Origin: a virus
Virus record (IMG/VR): IMGVR_UViG_3300020056_000053
Span: 1-43,490 of that record
DNA: 43,490 nt
Reading direction: 5' to 3' (one strand)
Shown: positions 26,922-33,975 of the stretch, in pieces
How positions within the stretch are numbered: position 1 is the stretch's first letter
Layout: every line of letters starts with the position of its first letter
Translations under genes and position numbers: made by a program
Notes under the pieces: generated by a model
Database searches by the model: none
The model's input: the letters and a program-made list of their open reading frames with translations, nothing else
Told to the model about the DNA's origin: nothing

Positions 26922-27287
26922 ATGGTTAGATATTCCGAAGCGGATATTAATTCTCAACAAATTAAATCTGTTCAACGTATAACTGGTAGCGCTAGTGTTC
27001 CTAGTACAGGTCAAGGTGGAGGTGGTTCACACGCTACTAGAAGTACTGATGTAACAATATCAGAAGTAGATACAACTAAATCATTTTTAATTGTTGAAAG
27101 TTGGATGGAAGGTGGTTATTGGTGGCAATGGGGTACAGGTGGTAATGACACACAAATGTATTGGGAAGGTGGTACTAATTCAGCTACACTAATAAACAGT
27201 ACAACAGTTCGTGTATATTATGGACAAAGCCATAATTATGGTGAACCAACAGCTCAGTGGTCTATACAAGTAGTGGAGTATTATTAA
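26922..27287 (+). CDS. Tandem fibre-tip-like paralog 1
   Basis: First of four adjacent genes that share one layout: an N-terminal (Q/K)-x-IKS(I/V)Q segment, a middle strand like VTISEVDTTKSFLIVES, and a closing V-x-EYY. This copy has 121 aa with a long, Gly/Trp-rich variable part (GGYWWQWGTGG). The pattern resembles C-terminal domains of phage fibres, so receptor binding is inferred. Its end overlaps the start of copy 2 within a 23-base exact repeat. Confidence 0.7.
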   Translation: MVRYSEADINSQQIKSVQRITGSASVPSTGQGGGGSHATRSTDVTISEVDTTKSFLIVESWMEGGYWWQWGTGGNDTQMYWEGGTNSATLINSTTVRVYYGQSHNYGEPTAQWSIQVVEYY

Positions 27288-27289
27288 TG
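27267..27289 (+). repeat. 23-bp junction repeat, first copy
   Basis: Bases 27267-27289 are identical to 27611-27633. Each copy encodes the last residues of one paralog (QVVEYY), its stop, the ribosome site GTGGAG and the ATG of the next paralog. The copies are 344 bases apart, so recombination between them would remove or duplicate exactly one gene module in frame. Confidence 0.9.
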
Positions 27290-27631
27290 GTAAGAAGTGA
27301 AAGCACACCTACTTCAGGAATTAAATCAATACAAAGAGGACAGCAATTAATTGCACCTAGTGGAAGTCAAGGTACTTATATTGTTAATATAACAATAACT
27401 GAAGTTGATTTAAACAATGCGGTATTATTTTGTAACGCTAGTTGGGATAGTGCAGGTGGAGTACATTCGTGGCAAAGTACGCATTATTGGTTAGGTACAT
27501 TCGCAAAACCTGAAGTACAATTAACTACATCTACTAATATAGAAGTTGATATGTTTCAAGGATATACTAATGGACCAGCAGGTAACGGTCGTGATCCTTA
27601 TGTATCATGGCAAGTAGTGGAGTATTATTAA
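27287..27631 (+). CDS. Tandem fibre-tip-like paralog 2
   Basis: This 114-aa copy keeps the frame IKSIQRG near the N-terminus, VNITITEVDLNNAVLFCNAS in the middle and VVEYY at the end, while the region between is different from copy 1. ATG 27287 overlaps the stop of copy 1; GTGGAG about 9 bases upstream is the ribosome site and itself lies in the coding end of copy 1. Translation should be coupled. Confidence 0.7.
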   Translation: MVRSESTPTSGIKSIQRGQQLIAPSGSQGTYIVNITITEVDLNNAVLFCNASWDSAGGVHSWQSTHYWLGTFAKPEVQLTTSTNIEVDMFQGYTNGPAGNGRDPYVSWQVVEYY

Positions 27632-27633
27632 TG
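27611..27633 (+). repeat. 23-bp junction repeat, second copy
   Basis: Exact copy of 27267-27289 at the junction of paralogs 2 and 3. The corresponding sequence at the junction of paralogs 3 and 4 (about 27877-27899) is related but no longer identical. Confidence 0.9.
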
Positions 27634-27897
27634 AGAACAGTACGTAATGCACAAATAATAAAATCTATACAACATAAATCGTATAGTAATTCAAGAAGCA
27701 ACGCCAATGTAACTATTACAGAAGTTGATTTAGATAAAACTATTTTGTTTCATAGTGCCAAACATGCACATGGAATGTGTAATGCAAATAATTCTGCACA
27801 TCTTTCAAGTAGTACAAACATTGCTCTTAAAAGTGAAGGAACTTACAATGAATATAATGCAGGTAATTCTTATCAGGAAGTGGTAGAGTATAATTAG
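27631..27897 (+). CDS. Tandem fibre-tip-like paralog 3
   Basis: This 88-aa copy has IIKSIQHKS, NVTITEVDLDKTILFHSAK and a final EVVEYN. The variable part is rich in His, Asn and Ser. The junction with copy 2 is the second exact copy of the 23-base repeat. It is shorter than copies 1 and 2, so the array shrinks in the 3' direction. Confidence 0.7.
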   Translation: MRTVRNAQIIKSIQHKSYSNSRSNANVTITEVDLDKTILFHSAKHAHGMCNANNSAHLSSSTNIALKSEGTYNEYNAGNSYQEVVEYN

Positions 27898-28133
27898 TGG
27901 GTAGATATAAAAAAATTCCTGGACAAGGTAAAACAATTAAATCAATACAAAGAATTGATAGACAAGCAAGTCCTATTACTATTAATCCTGTAGATGTTAA
28001 TAAAACTATTGTGTTAAACTACTTTAAAGGTGGCAATGATGGTCAAGGTTCTTGTTGGTATTTAAGCGATAGTACTACATTAACAAAAACAGTTGGTCAG
28101 AATTTTACTGGAGAAGTAATAGAGTTTTGGTAG
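27897..28133 (+). CDS. Tandem fibre-tip-like paralog 4
   Basis: The last and shortest copy (78 aa) has KTIKSIQRID, ITINPVDVNKTIVLNYF and GEVIEFW. It starts at GTG, overlapping the TAG stop of copy 3 by one base, and the junction has diverged from the 23-base repeat. Loss of most of the variable part suggests either a minimal module or a decaying copy. Confidence 0.65.
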   Translation: MGRYKKIPGQGKTIKSIQRIDRQASPITINPVDVNKTIVLNYFKGGNDGQGSCWYLSDSTTLTKTVGQNFTGEVIEFW

Positions 28134-28138
28134 AAAGG

Positions 28139-28144
28139 TATAAT
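28139..28144 (+). promoter_or_regulatory. -10 box giving a leaderless start at 28150
   Basis: TATAAT ends 5 bases before the ATG at 28150, with no ribosome site between. Transcription would begin at or next to the A of the ATG. Confidence 0.5.
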
Positions 28145-28149
28145 AAAAT

Positions 28150-28464
28150 ATGCACAATTTTATAGAGTTATCAACAGCAAACATAGTTGTAGGGTATAAA
28201 ACAGTTAAAAGTAATGTAATAAGCGTAAACGAAGATGGCACTGAAAATTTATTTTCTGATTTATCTAATCATATAGAAGCACCTGAACACGCTACTGTTA
28301 GTGAAGTAGGTAGTAAATATAATTCTGATGACCAATCATTTACTTCACCAGGAGAAGATAGTCAAGGAAATCCTCGTTGGTTTAATATTGAAGATGGAAC
28401 TTTATGGCAAAATACTTATGAAGAAGATGGCAGAGTTTCAGTTCCTGAACAAGTTGTAGAATAA
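28150..28464 (+). CDS. Small protein at the end of the fibre region, unknown
   Basis: This acidic 104-aa protein is not recognised. It has a beta-rich N-terminal part (NIVVGYKTVKSNVISVNEDG) and an acidic, Trp-containing C-terminal part (PRWFNIEDGTLWQNTYEEDG). Position after the fibre genes would suit a fibre chaperone, but no motif supports this. Its 3' end overlaps the converging halogenase-like gene by 27 bases. Confidence 0.6.
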   Translation: MHNFIELSTANIVVGYKTVKSNVISVNEDGTENLFSDLSNHIEAPEHATVSEVGSKYNSDDQSFTSPGEDSQGNPRWFNIEDGTLWQNTYEEDGRVSVPEQVVE

Positions 28465-29529
28465 ATCTCCTACACTTAAATAATCTAAATTTTCTTTTAA
28501 CATTTTTTGATCGTAAAAATGTGAGTAATTATATTTAACTCTTGGATCATATATATTTAATACTCTGTTTTTAAAATTTTCTGATACATTATTTGTAAAA
28601 TGTTCTAAAGCTAAACTATTAGCTGTATTCCAAAACTTTGTGTCTATATTTTTATTAGCTAAATAGTGCATAAGAATAGTATCTATTGCTTCATCAATAT
28701 AATCTCTTAACGCCTGTGGATCAAAAGTTCTTGGATTATTCCATAAATGATAAGCAGAATTTATTGTTATATTAATACCAGTTAAACTTGTTCCTTCAAA
28801 AGGTTCAACAAAAAAATTTTTATTTCCTATGTAAACTTTGTTTTTATTAAAAGGAAACTTTTTGTAATAATTTTTAAAAGGTAATACTTGATAATCTTTA
28901 AAAGCAAATTGTTTTTCTAATTCTTCTAGTATCTCATCTTGTGTATTTAAATTAGAATTAAACATGTGTGTAACAAACAAATATCTTTTACTTGGTATTA
29001 TTGAAATATAACCATGTTTCATTGCTTTTATTTTTGTGTACATAAATGGTGGATATTCGTGAGGTATTTTAATTCCTAATGCTGTATTGACTGGAATGTT
29101 TTTAATAAGATTATAGCTTTCATCTATATTAGGTATACCACTACCATCAAATATATAATCTGACGATATATTGTTAAAGTTGTCTGTTTCAATATATTTT
29201 ATTTTATTTATTGACATAAGATAATTAATAAAATCTTTACTATTAAATTGCAAACTAGCATTACTTAATTTGTATGATTGAAAATAATCTTTATTATTAA
29301 AATTTTCTTTCATAATTCCTAATTTTATGTTGGCATAAAACTTTTCTATATCCAAATAATTTATGTTATCTAATTGAAACGGTGTATCTAAAGCAGAACT
29401 TATACCTACGTCCCAGTGTTTTGCGTTTGGGTTTATTAAACAATCTATTTCCCAATCAGTGTGTAATTTAAAATAATTAATAGCAAGCATACTAGCAATG
29501 CCGTTACCAAGTACAGTAAGTTTCTTCAT
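28438..29529 (-). CDS. Flavin-dependent halogenase-like protein
   Basis: This 363-aa protein, on the minus strand, has the layout of the FAD-dependent tryptophan-halogenase family. GNGIAS (8-13) is the dinucleotide-binding turn. SYKLS (85-89) carries a Lys (K87) at the place of the catalytic Lys of PrnA/RebH. DYIFDGSG (124-131) resembles DLxIDCSG. FVEPFEGTS (240-248) matches the FLEPLEST motif with its catalytic Glu (E245). The signature WxWxIP is degenerate: residues 174-179 read YISIIP. No flavin reductase gene is visible nearby. It may halogenate another substrate, or be a related monooxygenase. The gene stands alone against the direction of all others, as morons do. Confidence 0.68.
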   Translation of the reverse strand: MKKLTVLGNGIASMLAINYFKLHTDWEIDCLINPNAKHWDVGISSALDTPFQLDNINYLDIEKFYANIKLGIMKENFNNKDYFQSYKLSNASLQFNSKDFINYLMSINKIKYIETDNFNNISSDYIFDGSGIPNIDESYNLIKNIPVNTALGIKIPHEYPPFMYTKIKAMKHGYISIIPSKRYLFVTHMFNSNLNTQDEILEELEKQFAFKDYQVLPFKNYYKKFPFNKNKVYIGNKNFFVEPFEGTSLTGINITINSAYHLWNNPRTFDPQALRDYIDEAIDTILMHYLANKNIDTKFWNTANSLALEHFTNNVSENFKNRVLNIYDPRVKYNYSHFYDQKMLKENLDYLSVGDLFYNLFRN

Positions 29530-29535
29530 ACCAAT

Positions 29536-29541
29536 ATTCTA
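29536..29541 (-). promoter_or_regulatory. -10 box giving a leaderless start of the halogenase-like gene
   Basis: On the minus strand TAGAAT, preceded by TG, ends 6 bases before the ATG (29529-29527). No ribosome site is present. It overlaps back to back with the plus-strand promoter at 29544-29552. Confidence 0.4.
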
Positions 29542-29543
29542 CA

Positions 29544-29552
29544 TGTTATAAT
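29544..29552 (+). promoter_or_regulatory. Extended -10 box giving a leaderless start at 29559
   Basis: TGTTATAAT is a full extended -10 consensus and ends 6 bases before the ATG. No ribosome site is present. This is one of the clearest leaderless promoters in the window. Confidence 0.6.
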
Positions 29553-29558
29553 AATTCT

Positions 29559-29798
29559 ATGTCAATGTTAATCATGCTTAAAGAAGGTGGTTCATTATTA
29601 ATAGATAGCATTGGTGGACCAATAAGTGAAGATATAAATTTATTACCTGAAGCTAGTGGCGGATCAGGTCTATCTTTATTTGATATGTTATTTTATGCTA
29701 ACTCTTTATTTATTATAGATGATACAGTTACTGGACCAAACACTACAATATTTGTAAACGGAAAAACAAAACATTTCTTTTCTTTGAACGCAGCTTAG
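29559..29798 (+). CDS. Small protein of the halogenase cassette, unknown
   Basis: This 79-aa protein is not recognised. It is hydrophobic in parts (LSLFDMLFYANSLFIID) but has no clear transmembrane anchor, and it ends in a beta-like segment GPNTTIFVNGKTKHFF. It is divergently transcribed from the halogenase-like gene over a 29-base promoter region. Confidence 0.6.
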   Translation: MSMLIMLKEGGSLLIDSIGGPISEDINLLPEASGGSGLSLFDMLFYANSLFIIDDTVTGPNTTIFVNGKTKHFFSLNAA

Positions 29799-29800
29799 TA

Positions 29801-29806
29801 TATAAT
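29801..29806 (+). promoter_or_regulatory. -10 box giving a leaderless start at 29813
   Basis: TATAAT ends 6 bases before the ATG at 29813, and no ribosome site lies between. It overlaps the region just after the stop of the preceding small gene. Confidence 0.5.
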
Positions 29807-29812
29807 TAATAC

Positions 29813-30529
29813 ATGCCTGAAATTATATTTACTTCAGATTTTGATGAATTTATAGATACAAAAGAAATTAATCCGCAACCTACTAAAAATTTTATTCCAA
29901 AGTGGTATAAAGATATGCCAGTAGATATGCCGCAAAATCATACATGGTTTAAAAGTAAATTAGTTCCTAACTGGAGAACTACTAAAATGTGTCCTTCTTT
30001 TGCAAATATATTTCACGAAGATACATACGTAGCTGTTGCACCTTGTGACATACATTTATTTAATATGAATGGTAAATGGCAAGGTAGAACATCTAATCCT
30101 AAAGTTGGTTTAAATCATCACGAAGATGATCAGTTTGTAAATCATATACCAGGAAAACCAATTAAAGCTGTATTTAGATTAGCGACTAGATTTCATTGTA
30201 TATTACCTAAAGGATATGCACTAAGATATATACCTTTAAATTTACATTTTAACAGTGATTGGTTTGCTACTTATGGTGTAATAGAACAAGATAAAATGAC
30301 ACAATTAAATGTACAAATATTAGTGACGACTGATAAAGAAGAATTGTTAATTAGAAAAGGGGAACCTATATGTTATTTAGTTCCTTATAGAAAAGAAAAA
30401 TATAAATATACTTTTAAATACATGGACGAAAAAATTAGAAGGTTTGTTAAAAAAATAGATTTAGTAACATTGAGTAGGTTTAAAGGAGGTTACAGTAAAA
30501 GTGAAAGTTACGATTATACCAAAGAGTAA
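29813..30529 (+). CDS. DUF6065-like protein, paralog A
   Basis: This 238-aa protein and the next one share a scheme: a Pro-rich N-terminal part with IPKWYKDMP, then TTKMCPSF with one conserved Cys, a central beta part with PKGYALRYIPLNLHFN, and a late KGEPICYLVPYRKE. From memory this fits a family (DUF6065) found in marine phages; activity is not known to me. The alternating strands and the G-x-P-x-x-Y/V motif suggest a jelly-roll or cupin-like fold. It lies beside the halogenase-like gene, so a shared small-molecule pathway is possible but unproven. Confidence 0.6.
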   Translation: MPEIIFTSDFDEFIDTKEINPQPTKNFIPKWYKDMPVDMPQNHTWFKSKLVPNWRTTKMCPSFANIFHEDTYVAVAPCDIHLFNMNGKWQGRTSNPKVGLNHHEDDQFVNHIPGKPIKAVFRLATRFHCILPKGYALRYIPLNLHFNSDWFATYGVIEQDKMTQLNVQILVTTDKEELLIRKGEPICYLVPYRKEKYKYTFKYMDEKIRRFVKKIDLVTLSRFKGGYSKSESYDYTKE

Positions 30530-31256
30530 AGAGTTTGAAGATCTATTAAAGTTATATCCGCCAGTAAAAGCTAAAGATATATTACCTGATTGGTGGAAAC
30601 AATTAAAACCTGGTAGTTACAGAGATAGTTGGAAAGACGCTCATTTAAACATTCCTTCAGGTGATAAATTTATTACAGCTAAAACATGTCCCGCTATACA
30701 AGATTATTTTGGTGAAGGTATTGTATTACCTTTATGGGGAAAAATGTATATAGGAACAGAAAAAGTAGATGGCAAAGATCATACTTATGCAGCATTTACT
30801 TCTGATACTTACCATAAAGAAAAATTATTAGGCGCACATGTAGAACATCAAGTAGGTGATATGCCTATAGGTATGACACCACAAGGAACTATATTAAAAT
30901 TAGGTATGCCTTACAAAATATTAGTACCTGATGGTTATAGTGTTATGTATCAAGATCCATTTTACCATTTTAGAAATGATATAAGAATGCTTACTGGTGT
31001 AGTAGAAGCAGATAAGTGGGGATATGTTGCATTTCCATTTTCTATTGAAAATTATAATTGCACTATAGAAGCAGGTACACCATTAGTTTATGTACATGTA
31101 TTTAAAAAAGAAGATATCAAATTAAAGGTTCGCAAAGGTACTAAAAAAGAATATGAAGAAAATTATTTAGAAAAACAGAACTTTGTAATTAATGAAAACT
31201 TTATAACAGGTTATAAAAAACAACCTAAATTTTATAAAGATTATCCGACTATGTAA
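30501..31256 (+). CDS. DUF6065-like protein, paralog B
   Basis: This 251-aa paralog has the equivalent blocks LPDWWKQLKPG, TAKTCPAIQDYFGEGIVLP, VPDGYSVMYQDPFYHFRND and EAGTPLVYVHVFKKE. It starts at GTG 30501, inside the end of paralog A, with an excellent ribosome site AAAGGAGGT (30482-30490), unlike its leaderless neighbours. The pair therefore forms a coupled two-gene operon, perhaps encoding a heteromer. Confidence 0.62.
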   Translation: MKVTIIPKSKEFEDLLKLYPPVKAKDILPDWWKQLKPGSYRDSWKDAHLNIPSGDKFITAKTCPAIQDYFGEGIVLPLWGKMYIGTEKVDGKDHTYAAFTSDTYHKEKLLGAHVEHQVGDMPIGMTPQGTILKLGMPYKILVPDGYSVMYQDPFYHFRNDIRMLTGVVEADKWGYVAFPFSIENYNCTIEAGTPLVYVHVFKKEDIKLKVRKGTKKEYEENYLEKQNFVINENFITGYKKQPKFYKDYPTM

Positions 31257-31261
31257 GCGTG

Positions 31262-31270
31262 TGTTATAAT
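31262..31270 (+). promoter_or_regulatory. Extended -10 box giving a leaderless start at 31278
   Basis: TGTTATAAT ends 7 bases before the ATG at 31278, with no ribosome site. It begins the lysis block. Confidence 0.6.
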
Positions 31271-31277
31271 TATATTT

Positions 31278-31430
31278 ATGGACTACATCATAGGATTTTT
31301 GTTAGGTTTTTTTTTAAAAGAAATTATTTCTTATCTTAAAAGATTAAGTCAATGGGATTGGGATAATCGTAAATCTTGGGATAAAGAATGGGATTGGATT
31401 ACACCTATCCAAGAAGATGATCTTCCATAA
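31278..31430 (+). CDS. Small membrane protein, 50 aa
   Basis: The ORF starts with a hydrophobic segment (residues 3-20, IIGFLLGFFLKEIISYL) and continues with a Trp/Asp-rich tail (QWDWDNRKSWDKEWDW). One N-terminal membrane anchor with a charged tail suits a lysis-associated protein, but it is not recognised. A perfect leaderless promoter precedes it, and its stop overlaps the next ATG (TAATG). Confidence 0.6.
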   Translation: MDYIIGFLLGFFLKEIISYLKRLSQWDWDNRKSWDKEWDWITPIQEDDLP

Positions 31431-31615
31431 TGTCTAACGGTAACGGCTTCACTACTAAGGAATACTTGCAATTAATTAAAGAAGAAGTTGATATTGCTAA
31501 TAAACGTATTGACGAACTTCATGAAAAAATAAATAAATCACCAACACGTCAGGAGATTTTAGGTTGGCTTGTTGCAATTACGAGCAGCGCAGCTTTCCTT
31601 AATAGTATAATGTAA
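31430..31615 (+). CDS. Coiled-coil plus C-terminal membrane segment, lysis-block protein
   Basis: This 61-aa protein has a charged helical N-terminal part (LIKEEVDIANKRIDELHEK) and a hydrophobic C-terminal helix (ILGWLVAITSSAAFLNSI). The layout resembles small phage holin or antiholin partners with a cytoplasmic coiled-coil. It is coupled to the preceding 50-aa ORF and lies 3 bases before the next gene. Confidence 0.6.
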   Translation: MSNGNGFTTKEYLQLIKEEVDIANKRIDELHEKINKSPTRQEILGWLVAITSSAAFLNSIM

Positions 31616-31618
31616 CCT

Positions 31619-31891
31619 ATGCAAGGTTACTCTTTATATTGGAATATATCTAAACGCATGATTGCTGTATTTATAGCACAAGCATTAAGTGTTATAGGTG
31701 CAGGATCACTTATAGGTATTGATGTTATACAATCATCATTACTTGCAGGGCTATTAGGTGTAGCTAATGTACTAGAAATCTTAGCAAGGAAATACCTAAA
31801 TGATGGGCAACTTACAATCGAGGAAGTTAATCAAGCATTTGGTATTTTAGATAGCAAGACACATAATGATATGAATGGGAGAGAAATATAA
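31619..31891 (+). CDS. Holin-like membrane protein (r1t type)
   Basis: This 90-aa protein has an Arg/Lys-containing N-terminus, two hydrophobic helices (MIAVFIAQALSVIGAGSLI and SSLLAGLLGVANVLEIL) and a soluble tail (DGQLTIEEVNQAF). This matches r1t-type holins of actinophages, which form the membrane lesions that release endolysin. It is one of two such genes in this genome. Its stop overlaps the ATG of a 14-codon ORF. Confidence 0.6.
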   Translation: MQGYSLYWNISKRMIAVFIAQALSVIGAGSLIGIDVIQSSLLAGLLGVANVLEILARKYLNDGQLTIEEVNQAFGILDSKTHNDMNGREI

Positions 31892-31935
31892 TGGCAGATC
31901 CATGCTGCGGTGGTGGTTGTTGCGGAACTAAGTAA
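31891..31935 (+). CDS. 14-aa vicinal-cysteine micropeptide
   Basis: The 14-codon ORF encodes MADPCCGGGCCGTK. It has a good ribosome site (GGGAGAG) and its ATG overlaps the stop of the holin-like gene (TAATG). Four of 14 residues are Cys, arranged as CC-GGG-CC, which could bind a metal or form disulfides. Its stop lies inside a small palindrome (31924-31940) just before the GTG of the secreted protein, so it may also act as a leader ORF. Confidence 0.5.
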   Translation: MADPCCGGGCCGTK

Positions 31936-31940
31936 GTTCC
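31924..31940 (+). promoter_or_regulatory. Palindrome before the secreted-protein start
   Basis: GGAACT (31924-31929) pairs with AGTTCC (31935-31940) around 5 bases, ending directly at the GTG 31941. It overlaps the stop codon of the 14-aa ORF, so a ribosome finishing that ORF would open it. This fits translational coupling. Confidence 0.45.
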
Positions 31941-33677
31941 GTGCTACACAAATTTAATACACTTGTTCGCTTATGTATTGTTGCGTTCTTAATAATTCCT
32001 TTTCCTGTACTTGCAGATCATGTACCTACGCAACCTGCTTATGGTCAAGATCTTACAACAGATAATAACGCAGGAACTATAACTATTGGTATATTGGGTT
32101 CTGATGGGTGGGAAGATAGTCCACCTGAAAATTACACAATATTTTTTAGTGGTAGTAGTGGTATAACTGAAACAAATAGCTTTTGTGTAACAACTTCTTT
32201 TGGTCATCAAACAAACACCTGGCAATATTATACATTTAGTAATGATGATTTAAAATATTACTTTGCAGATCTAGCAGGAAAAAACTTTTATTTTAGAATA
32301 AGAAGTAATAATGAAACAGATAATATTGTTTCTACTCTAACTACTGAAAGTGTTTATAACATTTATGCAGGTCCACCATTTGAATTTAACCAAACAGATT
32401 GGTCAGCACCTACAGGAACAGACGCTTGTAATCCTTATGTAGTTACTACTACAACCACAGTTGCACCTCCAACAACAGAATCTGCAGCACAAGAAGAAGT
32501 AGTAGAGGAAGAAACTACAACTACTAGCAGTACTACAACTACAACACAACCACCTCCGCCTCCTCCTCCGCCACCTACAACAACTACTACGTTGTATGTA
32601 GTAGTGAACGAAGATGGTAGCACATCAGAATATACTGAAACAGAAGTAGAAGATGGAACTGTAGATCGTGATAATCAACGTAAAGATAATGAAGATAAGT
32701 ATGGTTGTTACATGACAGACGCACAAATAGAACGTGGTGATTGTGACATACCTAAAGAAGAAGAAGTAGTAGAAGAAAAAGAAGAAGAAGTTATAATAAA
32801 AGAAGATGAAAAAGAACAACCAGATACCGAAGAAGTCATTTCTGATGATGATGTTGTGGTACCTGAAGTGGTCGTTGAAGATAAAGATGAGGATTTTTTT
32901 GATGAACCTAAAGAGGAAGTTATAGAAGATGAGTTGGATCAAGAGATACCAGGAGATGACGACATCAGAGAAGAGGGAATTCAAGAGGAAGATGACAAAG
33001 ACCAGGATAATAAAGAAGAAGAAATAAAAGAGGAGGAAGAAGTTGAAGAGACAAAAGAGATCATACTGGAACCAGAAGAAGAGCCAGAAAAATTTGAAGA
33101 GCAAACTGTACAAGATCTTGTAAAAGACATTGAAGAAGTAGAGCTAGAAGATCTTGAAACAGAGCAGGTTATCGAAGTACTTACTGAAGTTGCTGATGTC
33201 GGAGTGGAGAATCTTACAGAAGTTAGCGAAGATGTACTTGAAGTTGTAAGTCAGGTAGTAGAACAATCTATACAAAAAGCAGAAGAATTAACTGAAGAGC
33301 AAGTAGAAGTAGTTGCAACTGTACTTAATTTAGAAGATAAGAATGACGTAAAGGTTATAGCTGAAGCTGTAAAAAATGACGAAGCAGTGGCAGAAGCTGT
33401 TGAAGAATATGTAGAACGTGCAGTAGAAAACAAAGATGTAGAAGATTACACACTTGCTGATGTTGTGACAGAGATACAAACTGAACAATTCCTTGCAGAT
33501 CCTATTGGTGCATTTACTGATATAAATATACAAGAGATAGATCTAGGTGCTATTGGTAACGATATGACTAACGATCAAAAAGAAAAAGCACAAGAAGTTG
33601 TAGTACCAGTTATCATAGCTTCGCAAATTGTGGCTAGTGTGCAAGTCGTACCAGTTAGAATGAGACGTAGGATATGA
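31941..33677 (+). CDS. Secreted Thr/Pro-rich, Glu-rich surface protein (578 aa)
   Basis: The N-terminus is a signal peptide (basic start, hydrophobic core VAFLIIPFPV, cleavage after VLA at about 25). A beta-rich domain of about 135 aa follows, then a Thr/Pro linker (about 166-219, long T and P runs), a strongly acidic stretch with many E-E and K-E pairs (about 270-400), a helical region with repeats such as LTEEQVEVVATVLNLEDKND, and a C-terminal hydrophobic segment (about 552-570) before the basic end RMRRRI. The protein should be exported and anchored. Such Thr-rich proteins are typical of actinobacterial surfaces, so capture from a host is plausible. It may coat the host or block superinfection; both are guesses. 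Confidence 0.7.
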   Translation: MLHKFNTLVRLCIVAFLIIPFPVLADHVPTQPAYGQDLTTDNNAGTITIGILGSDGWEDSPPENYTIFFSGSSGITETNSFCVTTSFGHQTNTWQYYTFSNDDLKYYFADLAGKNFYFRIRSNNETDNIVSTLTTESVYNIYAGPPFEFNQTDWSAPTGTDACNPYVVTTTTTVAPPTTESAAQEEVVEEETTTTSSTTTTTQPPPPPPPPPTTTTTLYVVVNEDGSTSEYTETEVEDGTVDRDNQRKDNEDKYGCYMTDAQIERGDCDIPKEEEVVEEKEEEVIIKEDEKEQPDTEEVISDDDVVVPEVVVEDKDEDFFDEPKEEVIEDELDQEIPGDDDIREEGIQEEDDKDQDNKEEEIKEEEEVEETKEIILEPEEEPEKFEEQTVQDLVKDIEEVELEDLETEQVIEVLTEVADVGVENLTEVSEDVLEVVSQVVEQSIQKAEELTEEQVEVVATVLNLEDKNDVKVIAEAVKNDEAVAEAVEEYVERAVENKDVEDYTLADVVTEIQTEQFLADPIGAFTDINIQEIDLGAIGNDMTNDQKEKAQEVVVPVIIASQIVASVQVVPVRMRRRI

Positions 33678-33898
33678 AGTACATAAAGAAATTTTTTAAT
33701 TGGTTATCAGAAATAATCAAAGAGACAATAGCACAAACATTTACTTTGCTAGGTTTTTTTATAGCATGGCTAACATTAACTGGCACAGCTAAGGACATAG
33801 TTGGAGTTGCTATAATAATAAGTATAGTTTTATGGTTGTTAACTATAGGACTACGTAAAGATAAAGACGATCAACCGAAAAAGAAAGTGAGCAGATAA
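33674..33898 (+). CDS. Two-helix membrane protein
   Basis: This 74-aa protein has two hydrophobic segments (about 22-40, FTLLGFFIAWLTL, and 42-60, IVGVAIIISIVLWLL) and a basic tail. It starts at the stop of the secreted protein (ATGA) and its stop overlaps the next ATG. It may be a holin or a partner of the secreted protein. Confidence 0.6.
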   Translation: MKYIKKFFNWLSEIIKETIAQTFTLLGFFIAWLTLTGTAKDIVGVAIIISIVLWLLTIGLRKDKDDQPKKKVSR

Positions 33899-33963
33899 TG
33901 CCATACGATAAAAAAGGTAAGAAAAAAAGATACTCTTCTAAGAGAATCAAAAAGATGAAGTAG
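33898..33963 (+). CDS. Basic 21-aa peptide
   Basis: The ORF encodes MPYDKKGKKKRYSSKRIKKM plus one Lys; 12 of 21 residues are basic. The start overlaps the upstream stop. From memory, very small basic MPYxxKKGKK-type ORFs are common in phage late regions. It may bind nucleic acid or act in the virion. Confidence 0.55.
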   Translation: MPYDKKGKKKRYSSKRIKKMK

Positions 33964-33964
33964 C

Positions 33965-33970
33965 TATAAT
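33965..33970 (+). promoter_or_regulatory. -10 box giving a leaderless start at 33976
   Basis: TATAAT, preceded by GC and not TG, ends 5 bases before the ATG at 33976 with no ribosome site. It overlaps the region right after the stop of the 21-aa ORF. Confidence 0.5.
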
Positions 33971-33975
33971 ATAGT

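Noticed and set aside
26922-28133. Diversity-generating retroelement acting on the fibre paralogs
   Set aside because: No reverse transcriptase gene and no near-copy template repeat with A-specific differences were seen. The variation looks like module exchange and length change.
32435-33533. Several minus-strand ORFs opposite the secreted protein
   Set aside because: They are rich in F, V, Y and C runs that simply mirror the Thr, Pro and Glu repeats of the plus-strand gene, and they lack starts with ribosome sites.
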